Below, piece by piece: positions 26,266 through 33,511 of a DNA stretch of 61,780 nt. The notes beneath the pieces are model-generated. The model did no database searches. It was not told the origin of the DNA and saw nothing but the letters and a program-made list of their open reading frames with translations. Both the position numbers and the translations under genes were made by a program. The stretch lies in the NCBI RefSeq assembly GCF_018861905.1, contig NZ_JAHLDU010000023.1, forward strand, positions 1-61,780. Reading direction: 5' to 3'. Source of the stretch: Clostridium sp. DSM 17811 (GTDB lineage: Bacteria; Bacillota; Clostridia; Clostridiales; Clostridiaceae). Every line of letters starts with the position of its first letter. Positions within the stretch are counted from its first letter, which is position 1.

Positions 26266-26700
26266 CTATATATTTAATTTATATTTTATTAATTTTGTAG
26301 GAACGCAAATTAAAGAGCTAATTTGCTCAATATCTAATTCATCATATCCTTGATCTTTAATCTCATAATTGATTAGAATTTCAGCAGCAAATTTATCTGC
26401 TTGAATCTCAAATTTGTTTTTAACTTGCAATGGATTTTCAATAAAATAACTTATAGACATATTGCTATGCAGAATTGCATGACCAAGTTCATGCGCACAA
26501 ACATATTTCATTTCATGCTCTTCAATTTCAGAATTTATGTGAATCATTTCATACCCATGTGTTCTCTGGAAAAATCCTTTTATTTCATTCCCTAGATTAC
26601 TTATTATAATTTTTATGTTGAGATGTTCACATAGTTCAAACGGATTTAAAGTACCATAGACTATAAAAAGAGATGAAACAGTATCTTTAATAAAATTCAT
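26266..26700 (-). CDS. ImmA/IrrE-family metallopeptidase
   Basis: 144 residues with the zinc motif HELGH at 70-74, followed by the helix LEI/FEIQADKFAAEILI that supplies the third ligand region. ImmA proteases in ICEBs1 and related elements cleave the ImmR repressor to derepress the element. It directly follows the ImmR-like gene (22 bp), the usual order. AGGGGGA precedes the ATG. Confidence 0.88.
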   Translation of the reverse strand: MNFIKDTVSSLFIVYGTLNPFELCEHLNIKIIISNLGNEIKGFFQRTHGYEMIHINSEIEEHEMKYVCAHELGHAILHSNMSISYFIENPLQVKNKFEIQADKFAAEILINYEIKDQGYDELDIEQISSLICVPTKLIKYKLNI

Positions 26701-26722
26701 TAGCTCCCCCTAAATAAAAGTA

Positions 26723-27196
26723 TTATTTGTTTTCTTGATTTTGTATTTTTTCTGCATAAGCAATTCCCATTTGTATAGCGTTTGCTAAAGCTATTTTGCT
26801 TTCCTTTGATAACATCTCTCCATTTAACATAAGTCCTGATTGCGATAGAATAATATCCATAGCCTCTTTTACATCCGTTATCTCAGCAAAGTCTGATGTG
26901 GATTTATCTGCTAAAGGACTTTTAATTATTTCTTCATCCTCAGTTTTAGTAATATCTATATCTGATTTCTCCTCATCTACAAAAAAGCCTAAAGGAACTT
27001 CACACTTTTCTGCAATTTTATTTAAAAGAACATAGTTTGGGTAGATTCTACCATTCTCAAGATCACCAATATATCCTCTTGAAAGTTCTAAATCCACTGC
27101 TAACATGCTTTGAGTATATTTCCCACCAATTATTTTGGATTTGTGCTTACGCGCTTTGTTTATTAATAAACCAACTTCTTTTTTAGATAAAACCAT
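26723..27196 (-). CDS. ImmR-like HTH (XRE) repressor
   Basis: 157 residues. N-terminal XRE helix-turn-helix: LINKARKHKSK, then YTQSMLAVDLELSRGYIGDLENGRIYPN and LLNKIAEKCEVPLGFFV. An acidic linker (SDIDITKTEDEEI) and a helical C-terminal part follow; the linker is a likely ImmA cleavage region. It is transcribed divergently from the Cro-like gene, with several CGTCGTTA-type sites between them. GGAGG precedes the ATG. Controls the 26.3-30.0 kb island by analogy with phage and ICE repressors. Confidence 0.85.
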   Translation of the reverse strand: MVLSKKEVGLLINKARKHKSKIIGGKYTQSMLAVDLELSRGYIGDLENGRIYPNYVLLNKIAEKCEVPLGFFVDEEKSDIDITKTEDEEIIKSPLADKSTSDFAEITDVKEAMDIILSQSGLMLNGEMLSKESKIALANAIQMGIAYAEKIQNQENK

Positions 27197-27233
27197 AAAT
27201 ATTCCTCCAATAATAATATTATGAAGAAATTAT

Positions 27234-27404
27234 ACGTCAATGACGTTAATATGTCAATAAATTGAAGATAATTAGAGTAAATAAATGTAAATAATGGATA
27301 ATAACTACTTATAGGGCTATTTGTCGTTAAATGACGTCGTTATGGGTTTTACAGGTAATTTATTCTATGGTATATTAAATTAAAGAAGTTAATACACGTC
27401 GTTA
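27234..27404. promoter_or_regulatory. Divergent operator region of the ImmR/Cro island
   Basis: Holds a palindrome ACGTCAATGACGT (27234-27246) and half-site-like octamers TGTCGTTA (27322), CGTCGTTA (27335) and CGTCGTTA (27397). These bracket the rightward promoter and lie near the ImmR start, a phage-like switch layout. Confidence 0.65.
27348..27376 (+). promoter_or_regulatory. Rightward promoter of the island
   Basis: TTTACA, a 17-bp spacer, then TATATT. It is flanked by CGTCGTTA octamers at 27335 and 27397. Confidence 0.7.
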
Positions 27405-27426
27405 TAAAGTTTTAGGGGGTATAAAA

Positions 27427-27696
27427 ATGATATCAGAAACTTTTAATAACCTTACTTGGTATAAAAAGATGGAAGTTTTAAGAGTAATAAATGGATGGGG
27501 CCAAAGGCAAGCCGGACTAAAATGTTTTACAACTAATAAAAATTATTGGCTCTGGGAAAAGGGTAAAAGTTATCCAAATCACTCAAGTAGGAGATCAATA
27601 GCAAATGCTTTTGGAGTAAACATGGAATATATATTCCCTCCAACTGGTAAAATCATAAGTAATTTTAACAATAAAAAAATAACAATAATTAATTAA
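27427..27696 (+). CDS. Small Cro-like DNA-binding protein
   Basis: 89 residues. A degenerate XRE-type helix-turn-helix is visible: WGQRQAGLKCFTTNKNYWLWEKGKSYPNHSSRR, then SIANAFGVNMEYIFPP, the usual third part of such folds. It is first in the rightward transcript, opposite ImmR, so a Cro or excision-control role is likely. AGGGGG precedes the ATG. Confidence 0.75.
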   Translation: MISETFNNLTWYKKMEVLRVINGWGQRQAGLKCFTTNKNYWLWEKGKSYPNHSSRRSIANAFGVNMEYIFPPTGKIISNFNNKKITIIN

Positions 27697-27711
27697 ATGG
27701 AGGAATAAATA

Positions 27712-28776
27712 ATGGCTAAATATAGACAAATTTATACGGAATTTTGGAGCGATACGTTTGTGCTTGAACTAGATTCACAGGAAAAACTTTTTTATCTATA
27801 TCTTCTAACGAATACAAAATCTACACAGTGTGGAATATTTCAAATTTCTCCTCGATTAATTTCACTAGAAACAGGATATGACAAAGTACTTGTGGCTGAG
27901 CTGCTTAAAAAGTTTTGTGATTATAAAAAAATTTTATACTGCACGGAAACCAATGAAATTATGGTATTAAATTGGATTAAATACAATATTCCAAATAATA
28001 ATAATGCCGTTATTGGCATATCAAAGGAGCTATTGAAAATCAAAAATAAGGTATTACTTAAAATATTATATGAAAAATATGAAGCTGCCGGCTTAGATGT
28101 AAATAATATTTTCAAAGGTCTTATTGTAAACGTTATACCAACTGATATAAATGATCTAAGTCCTATAAAGCAAGATCATTCAGAAGACCCAAGTAATAAT
28201 ATAATTATTAAGGATACATCTGATGAATCAAATGAAAACACAATTATTAAGTCCCTTGATACCCCCTTGATAGGGTCTACCAAGCATATGCCAAGTAATA
28301 GAATAAGAAGTAAAGAAGAAGGATTAATAATTAAAGAGCAAAGAATAATAAACAAAGAAGAAGAAGAAGTAGTAATAGCTAAACTAGAAAATCCTGCTGC
28401 TACGGCGGTTGGTATAAAAAGTATAATTAAAATATTCGAAGAAAACATACATGCTATCACACCACTAGTGTATGAAAAAATATTAGATTTTACAAAACAC
28501 GTAAGTGATGAAGTCATAATTATGGCTATAACAGAGGCCGTTAATTATAATGCAAAAAATATCAAATATATCTCGAGTATTATCAATAGCTGGATAAGCA
28601 AAGGCATAAAAACTGCTAAGGAGGTTGTTACTTATCAGAAAAAATGGAATAGTAATAACAGTAGTAGCAGCATTAATAGTGGATCTCACTCTGTGAAAAG
28701 TGGTAGCTTTTGTGACTACGAACAGAGAACATATGATTTTGATCTTTTAGAAAAACAATTACTTGGTCTAGCTTAA
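27712..28776 (+). CDS. Phage-type replisome organizer with DnaD domain
   Basis: 354 residues. The N-terminal winged-helix part reads YRQIYTEFWSDTFVLEL then EKLFYLYLLTNTKSTQCGIFQIS, a standard opening of phage replisome organizers. A polar, low-complexity linker lies at about 140-225. The C-terminal DnaD-like domain follows (IKIFEENIHAITPLVYEKIL, then DEVIIMAITEAVNYNAKNIKYISSIINSWISKGIKT). Such proteins open the replication origin and load helicase for phages or mobile elements. No helicase loader or DNA polymerase follows, so the replication function may be residual. GGAGG precedes the ATG. Confidence 0.85.
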   Translation: MAKYRQIYTEFWSDTFVLELDSQEKLFYLYLLTNTKSTQCGIFQISPRLISLETGYDKVLVAELLKKFCDYKKILYCTETNEIMVLNWIKYNIPNNNNAVIGISKELLKIKNKVLLKILYEKYEAAGLDVNNIFKGLIVNVIPTDINDLSPIKQDHSEDPSNNIIIKDTSDESNENTIIKSLDTPLIGSTKHMPSNRIRSKEEGLIIKEQRIINKEEEEVVIAKLENPAATAVGIKSIIKIFEENIHAITPLVYEKILDFTKHVSDEVIIMAITEAVNYNAKNIKYISSIINSWISKGIKTAKEVVTYQKKWNSNNSSSSINSGSHSVKSGSFCDYEQRTYDFDLLEKQLLGLA

Positions 28777-28832
28777 TAAATTATTATATTTAATAAACCT
28801 TAAATAAAAAATTAGAAGGTGGTGCTTTAATT

Positions 28833-29366
28833 ATGGAAAAACTAGTTGAAAAGGCTAAAAACGGTGACAGCGAAGCTACAGAACTTATAATCGGAAAGTT
28901 TAAATACCTTGTATTCAAAGAATCATCAAAATATCATATTCCAGGCTATACCAATGAAGACCTAATTCAACACGGGTATTTGTCAGTAATAAAAGCTATA
29001 TCATTATATAAACTAGGCAGCAACAGCTTTAACGGGTATTGCATTAATGCTATAAAGATGAACCTTAAAGCACTCTTAAAAGGAGAAATAAAACATTTCC
29101 GCGAAGTCCCAAATAGTAATATGATAGATTTTGATGCAGAGGTGCATTATGAATTTACCTTAGAGGATGAAGTAATAGCATATGCTGAGGTTGAAAAGTT
29201 ATATGTTGCCCTTAATACCCTTGAACCTTTTGAACGTTATATATTAGAGAGGTTTTATATTATGGGACACTCTCTTACAGAGATAGCAGCTACTTCTGAT
29301 AAAAGTTATTATCAATATTTAAGGATTAAGAAAAAAGCCCTTGAAAAATTAAAGGCAATTATGTAA
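28833..29366 (+). CDS. Sigma-70-family RNA polymerase sigma factor
   Basis: 177 residues. Region 2: EATELIIGKFKYLVFKES and NEDLIQHGYLSVIKAISLYK, then FNGYCINAIKMNLKALLKGEI. Region 4: LYVALNTLEPFERYILERFY, MGHSLTEIAATSDKSYYQYLRIKKKALEKL. There is no region 1 or 3, so it is a small ECF-type or TcdR/UviA-sized factor. AGAAGGTGGTG lies before the ATG. It directly precedes the DUF1659/DUF2922 pair, an arrangement I recall as recurrent in clostridia. Target promoters are unknown. Confidence 0.82.
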   Translation: MEKLVEKAKNGDSEATELIIGKFKYLVFKESSKYHIPGYTNEDLIQHGYLSVIKAISLYKLGSNSFNGYCINAIKMNLKALLKGEIKHFREVPNSNMIDFDAEVHYEFTLEDEVIAYAEVEKLYVALNTLEPFERYILERFYIMGHSLTEIAATSDKSYYQYLRIKKKALEKLKAIM

Positions 29367-29447
29367 ATATATATTTTTAAAACTCCGCACAAATAAGAAA
29401 AACATCATATATATTAAGTGAAAACAAAATAAAAGGAGTGATTAAAC

Positions 29448-29675
29448 ATGGCAGTTATATCAACAAAAGTAGCAAGTGTTTTAAAACTTACAATGAAAAC
29501 AGGCATAGACGTCAATGGCAAAGATGAATTTGCCACAAAAAGCCTAGGTAACGTAAAAGTTGATGCAGTGGATGCTGACATTTTCGCAGTAGGACAAGCT
29601 ATCTCTAAGATCAAAACTTATCCATTGGTTGGGATAGATAGACAAGATCAGTATAGCTTAGTTACAGAAAAGTAA
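29448..29675 (+). CDS. DUF1659 protein
   Basis: 75 residues. DUF1659 pattern: VASVLKLTMKTGIDVNGKDEFATKSLGNVK, ADIFAVGQAISKIKTYPLVGIDRQDQYSL. Small beta-rich protein without signal peptide; function unknown. A strong AAAGGAG site precedes the ATG. It pairs with the DUF2922 gene 63 bp downstream. Confidence 0.85.
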   Translation: MAVISTKVASVLKLTMKTGIDVNGKDEFATKSLGNVKVDAVDADIFAVGQAISKIKTYPLVGIDRQDQYSLVTEK

Positions 29676-29738
29676 GTTTAAATAAGAAGCTTAAAATTCA
29701 AAAAACAAAATTCAACAATTTAAAGGAGGAAAAATTAT

Positions 29739-29972
29739 ATGAATAAATTAGTTATGAGATTTTTAACTACTATTGAGGGTAAGTATTTTACGTTAAGTGT
29801 AGATGACATCAAAGCTGATGATAAGGGACCTACTATAACAGAAGCTGAAGTAAATGCTCTTATGGATTTAGTTATCGCTAAAAACATCTTTTTATCAACT
29901 AGTGGTGACTTAACTGGCAAGAAAGACGCTAAAATAGTTACTACTGATACAAATACAATTAAAGTAGCTTAA
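29739..29972 (+). CDS. DUF2922 protein
   Basis: 77 residues. DUF2922 pattern: LVMRFLTTIEGKYFTLSVDD, then TITEAEVNALMDLVIAKNIFLSTSGDLTGKKDAKIVTT. Usually found with DUF1659 in Firmicutes; function unknown. An AAAGGAGG site and a strong terminator (30002-30045) suggest a well-expressed small operon. Confidence 0.85.
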   Translation: MNKLVMRFLTTIEGKYFTLSVDDIKADDKGPTITEAEVNALMDLVIAKNIFLSTSGDLTGKKDAKIVTTDTNTIKVA

Positions 29973-30001
29973 ATAACAGTAATGTAATTCCAAAATCCAC
30001 T

Positions 30002-30045
30002 AAAAATCCGGCAAATCATAAAGACATTATGATTACCGGATTTTT
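30002..30045 (+). terminator. Terminator of the sigma/DUF1659/DUF2922 unit
   Basis: AAAAATCCGG / CCGGATTTTT stem extended by AATCATAA/TTATGATT around an AGACA loop, then further T residues. Confidence 0.9.
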
Positions 30046-30054
30046 TTGCAATTA

Positions 30055-30086
30055 ATTTCGCGTAAACAACAAGCATAATTCAGTAC
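30055..30086. repeat. 32-bp direct repeat, left copy
   Basis: Matches 30845-30876 at 28 of 32 positions. The right copy is the 3' end of the acyltransferase gene, so this is a displaced copy of that gene end, on the other side of the UPF0175/DUF3368 remnant. Confidence 0.75.
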
Positions 30087-30104
30087 AAAGACTTTTATTA
30101 CAAG

Positions 30105-30141
30105 AACTACCAAAATTATATCTCTATAATTTTCAGTAGTT
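30105..30141. terminator. ACTACC-type hairpin, copy R3
   Basis: AACTAC...GTAGTT with AAAATTATA / TATAATTTT inside. Nearly the same hairpin as at 33426. Located just past the DUF3368 remnant stop. Confidence 0.65.
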
Positions 30142-30159
30142 ATCTCTAATGGTATTTTG

Positions 30160-30522
30160 TTATATTTCTCCCACATCTAACAAAATACCATTATATAGTT
30201 TTTTAGAGATTCTATAATTGTTTTCTATTAACCCATCTAAATATGGTTTTAACGCTCCAATTACACCTGATAATTTAGCAAATTTCAAAATGCCCAAAAG
30301 CCCTGTAGGTTCTAACATTAAAGCCTCTGCTAAACTTCTTGCTGATCTTTCATCAATTAGTAAATAATCTAACTTTAGCTCTTTAGCACCTGCTATTACT
30401 TCTAATTCACCTCTATGCAATTTCCCCATAAATCTATTTATAAACAATTCATCTTTTACATGATATATTTTAATATGCCCTTTTTCAATAGCATCATATA
30501 ATTCCTTGTTTTTCAAGTACAT
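30160..30522 (-). pseudogene. N-terminally truncated DUF3368 (PIN-like) toxin remnant
   Basis: 120 residues. The part HRGELEVIAGAKELKLDYLL, IDERSARSLAEALMLEPTG, LLGILKFAKLSGVIGALKPY is a good match to the C-terminal two thirds of DUF3368 PIN-like proteins. The N-terminal part that should carry the first catalytic Asp (SDTSPLI-type) is absent. The open frame starts inside the 3' end of the UPF0175 gene (29-bp overlap), as if one deletion removed the end of the antitoxin and the start of the toxin. Probably non-functional as a nuclease. Confidence 0.7.
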
Positions 30523-30712
30523 CCATGAAATCCAAAAGTGATAACCCAGAAAGTTCTGCTGATTTTTCTAATGTTACTGTTTTATTAGTAAATAAATTTA
30601 GTGCAAAAGCTACCCTAACCTTTTGGTCTATAGAATCGCCAGAAATTTTATTTAAAAAAGGAATAAGTTCCTCTGGTAAAGTTACTTCAAACGTAGTTGG
30701 TTGCGTATTCAT
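30494..30712 (-). CDS. UPF0175-family antitoxin, C-terminus truncated
   Basis: 72 residues. FEVTLPEELIPFLN, then VRVAFALNLFTNKTVTLEKSAELSGLSLLDFMDVLEKQGI is the UPF0175 pattern (helix-turn-helix antitoxin of DUF3368/VapC-like toxins). The usual tail after the QGI segment is missing, consistent with fusion to the toxin remnant. GTGAGGTG precedes the ATG. It may still bind DNA. Confidence 0.75.
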   Translation of the reverse strand: MNTQPTTFEVTLPEELIPFLNKISGDSIDQKVRVAFALNLFTNKTVTLEKSAELSGLSLLDFMDVLEKQGII

Positions 30713-30781
30713 ATTAACACCTCACTTTAAATCATTTTTATTATATTATATCCTCTTTTCTTACCTTATGCACTATTTACC

Positions 30782-30816
30782 TAAACATTACAAGAATATT
30801 CTATAAATGTCGTGGA
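30782..30816. repeat. Upstream repeat, copy 1
   Basis: About 35 bp containing AAACATTA and CTATAAATGTCGTGGA, 70 bp upstream of the UPF0175 gene. It matches 32331-32366 upstream of the RhuM remnant; the 23-bp core is identical at 21 positions. Confidence 0.7.
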
Positions 30817-30844
30817 GATAATACAAACACATTTTACCTGCTTC

Positions 30845-30876
30845 ATTTCGCGTAAATAACAATCATAATTTAGCAC
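30845..30876. repeat. 32-bp direct repeat, right copy
   Basis: Spans the stop codon and last codons of the acyltransferase gene; partner of 30055-30086. The two copies bracket about 760 bp holding the UPF0175/DUF3368 pair. Confidence 0.75.
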
Positions 30877-31897
30877 CTTTCTTTAAAAATCTTTTACCTA
30901 ATATGAATGGCATATAATTGTTAATTACATAAATAATTGGTATCATAACTATTAAAGTTACCCCAACATGTATTATGCCATTTAATGTGACTATGTATGA
31001 TTTCTCACTAGTTAAAAAGCTAATATGTGTTATTAATTTATCGATGATTGGATATAGTATCATTTGATGAAACGCAAAAAATATTATACTGTTTTTACCT
31101 ATATATATTAGTAATTTTGATTTTGGTAATAATCTGCAAAAAATTAATGATGCCATAATTCCACTAATAGCTGACCCAAAGAATAAGAAGTAATTACCAT
31201 ATGTAATAGCAGACATATCCACGCGAGCATTCATATAACGAACATTCAAATGTCCTATAATTACATTAATAATCAAGAATCCAACTAAGTATTTTATACT
31301 CACAAGTTTACTCACCTTGTTTTCCATCACTTTTATTAAATAACCTATACCATAAAATACTACAGCAATAAATGCTACATCCAAGCTCCAAGGTAATGGC
31401 TTTCCAATATACGTGTTGTAGATACCTCCAATAATTGCGCTAACTACTAAACATGTGATAATCTTTCTTTTATCATTTTTAGTCCATTTAACTATTAAGA
31501 AAAATATCATCTCACACATAAACAAACAAGTTATAAACCACAGTGTTCCATTATGCAAAGTACCATTGTCATATCTTAATGGTATGAGTGTTCCAATAAA
31601 TGATTTTAAAGGACTAACGTTTTGTTTGTTATTGAATACAAAAAAATAGATATACTCAATAAAAGAAAAACAAAAATACGGTATACCTATAGTTATAATC
31701 CTCTTTTTAAAAAATGCTGAGAAATTATTATATTTTATATTTGAAAATAAATATCCTGACATAAAGAAAAATAATGGTACATGAAATGTATATACTTCTG
31801 CCTGAATAGGCAGCAAAATAGGCGCATGCCCAAACATAACCAAAATCATTGCAAATCCCTTCGCCATATCAATCCAATTCAGTCTCTTTTTTTCCAT
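30863..31897 (-). CDS. Membrane acyltransferase (Acyltransferase_3 family)
   Basis: 344 residues from the ATG at 31897, with GGGAGG 11 bases upstream; the start at 31936 would put that site inside the gene. Opening RLNWIDMAKGFAMILVMFGHAP holds the conserved D and catalytic His of the family. YTFHVPLFFFMSGYLFS, NGTLWFITCLFMCEM and about ten membrane helices follow. The family O-acetylates exported sugars or surface polymers. It is separate from the exopolysaccharide operon and on the same strand, so it might modify that polymer. It is the only clearly intact gene in 30.0-33.4 kb. Confidence 0.85.
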   Translation of the reverse strand: MEKKRLNWIDMAKGFAMILVMFGHAPILLPIQAEVYTFHVPLFFFMSGYLFSNIKYNNFSAFFKKRIITIGIPYFCFSFIEYIYFFVFNNKQNVSPLKSFIGTLIPLRYDNGTLHNGTLWFITCLFMCEMIFFLIVKWTKNDKRKIITCLVVSAIIGGIYNTYIGKPLPWSLDVAFIAVVFYGIGYLIKVMENKVSKLVSIKYLVGFLIINVIIGHLNVRYMNARVDMSAITYGNYFLFFGSAISGIMASLIFCRLLPKSKLLIYIGKNSIIFFAFHQMILYPIIDKLITHISFLTSEKSYIVTLNGIIHVGVTLIVMIPIIYVINNYMPFILGKRFLKKGAKL

Positions 31898-32052
31898 ATT
31901 AATTTGTTCCTCCCATAATAACAGTTTATTCGACATATTATCATATAAAAGAGAAGAACATCAAATAGCTTAAAATGATTTACCAGCTATATTTCTTGTC
32001 ATATTGTAATATTAGCGCTTTTCCTTAAGGTTCCACCCAATTCCCATTATTA

Positions 32053-32321
32053 TCAATAAAATATTGATAATCTCCTTGAATTAACTCTATATTCAACTGC
32101 TATAATCATATCTAAATTATAAAAACAACATCTCTTGCAACATCTCTATTTCTTTCTTTTTGAACTACTCGAAAATTTCGAGTAGTTGGTATTTCATCAA
32201 GCTCTTTGCTTTTATAAATTTCTTTTATGTGATAATTTATAGTATATGCTTCAACTTCAAATAACTCCCCTATCAACTTTTGAGATAGCCACAGTGTATC
32301 ATCTTTTATATTTTTAGACAT
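32053..32321 (-). pseudogene. RhuM-family remnant with frameshift
   Basis: The first 69 residues (TLWLSQKLIGELFEVEAYTI, NYHIKEIYKSKELDEI, RDVARDVVF) match the RhuM/VirD-like N-terminal pattern. The frame stops after VVFII. One base further the expected continuation YNLDMIIAVEYRVNSRR appears, so a base was lost in the T5 run near 32116. The sequence then ends (stop at 32053) far short of full RhuM length and joins an unrelated frame. No Shine-Dalgarno site. Confidence 0.75.
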
Positions 32322-32330
32322 TCATTTTTA

Positions 32331-32366
32331 TAAACATTATAATGAATCTTCTATCAATGTCGTGGA
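32331..32366. repeat. Upstream repeat, copy 2
   Basis: AAACATTA...CTATCAATGTCGTGGA immediately upstream of the RhuM remnant; counterpart of 30782-30816. Confidence 0.7.
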
Positions 32367-32386
32367 ACTACATTTTTCACAACAAA

Positions 32387-32426
32387 AAAACTACCAAAAT
32401 GCATCACCATGTATTTTGGTAGTTTT
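32387..32426 (-). terminator. ACTACC-type hairpin, copy R4
   Basis: 14-bp arms AAAACTACCAAAAT / ATTTTGGTAGTTTT and T7 on the minus strand. Its loop is close to that at 23485. About 140 bp past the Rpn-like remnant. Confidence 0.85.
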
Positions 32427-32568
32427 CTAAATTGGCTATAGCCAAGTTTTTTCGTTTCTATTCTTAAACCAACTCTCCCAGTTCACCCCAACTTGTGCGC
32501 TTCTAAATTCGCTTTAGATGTCCCTTTCCAATAAATGAATGTAGCGTAGCGAATCAGTTTGTTGGTTG

Positions 32569-33306
32569 CTAATGTGATGATTGCAATCCATTAGATAATT
32601 TGTTTTTTAATTTTATTATTTCATCTTCACTTAATTTAGAATATTTTTTAATCTTCTCAATTGGTTCTCCTTCTAATAGCATTTCCGTTGCTATACTTAT
32701 TCTTTCTTCTTTAGCTTTTTCTCTCTCTTCTTCTCTTCCTTCTTCCTTGTAGTGCAACTTTCTAATCTCGTCTATACTCAATTTAAATGCACCTCCATTT
32801 TCCTTTTTATATTTTTCATATTTCTTTTCTAACTCAGGATTTTCAATTAAAAATAAATACTCTAAAAAATCTACTAATGCTTTTATTTGATTATTATTTT
32901 TAACTTTATCATAACTTCTTAATTCCTGTGCTAATTTTATTTTTACCTCACATATATCTTCATCTATTGCATTTGTTTCTAATAAACTTTTTGCCATTTT
33001 AAAAACTAATTTCAACGGATTATCATTACTAATTTTTTCAAGTTTTATTTTCTCTACATCAATAGTTTTGAAATTATATATTAGTATCTCGTTTTCCATT
33101 TCAGGTAATTTATAAACGTATCTTTTATCTTTTCCTCGCTCACCTTTATAAGTATATATTGCTGCCGCCACTATTTCTGACTCATCGTTATTTTTATATC
33201 TAAATTTATCCCATATTAGGTAAAAATATCTAAACATTCTTTCTCCAAAAATTTCATGTCCACTACTATAGCTTTGTACCTTTACATGAATAAATAAGTT
33301 CTTTAT
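32569..33306 (-). pseudogene. N-terminally truncated Rpn/PD-(D/E)XK transposase-like protein
   Basis: From the ATG at 33237 it gives 222 residues beginning MFRYFYLIWDKFR, but the frame is open upstream to 33306 and adds FIHVKVQSYSSGHEIFGER, which belongs to this family (hydrophobic strand, then the ERM.RY region). An in-frame TGA ends it there, and the N-terminal PD-(D/E)XK nuclease part is missing. The C-terminal coiled Glu/Lys stretch (KEEGREEEREKAKEE) is typical of Rpn-like proteins. Likely a decayed recombination-promoting nuclease. Confidence 0.7.
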
Positions 33307-33425
33307 TCACTTCCTTGTAATTCTGTAATTTACTAATTAATTTCATTATATCATATTAATTTTCCCTTACACCACTTTTAAATCATTAAAATATTGCCAT
33401 GCAACAAACACTTTAGCAACAAAAA

Positions 33426-33462
33426 AACCACCAAAATTATATCTCTATAAATTTCAGTAGCT
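33426..33462 (-). terminator. Terminator of the exopolysaccharide operon (ACTACC-type hairpin R5)
   Basis: Minus-strand CTACTGAAATTTATAG / ATAATTTTGGTGG stem followed by T7, 50 bp past the rfbB stop. Same hairpin family as at 30105. Confidence 0.8.
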
Positions 33463-33484
33463 TCCACTTTAGTTATACCCAACA

Positions 33485-33507
33485 TGCCACTTGCCATGTG
33501 GGTGGCA
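33485..33507. repeat. Dispersed palindrome, copy 5
   Basis: TGCCAC, core CCATGTGG, GTGGCA; ends five bases before the rfbB stop codon. Confidence 0.88.
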
Positions 33508-33511
33508 CTAT

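Noticed and set aside
27921-28689. Minus-strand frames inside the DnaD-like gene
   Set aside because: Antisense to a gene with good domain matches; no ribosome sites.
26266-29972. Complete prophage or integrative element
   Set aside because: No integrase, relaxase, packaging or structural genes, and no clear direct repeats flanking the island; called a remnant or domesticated module instead.
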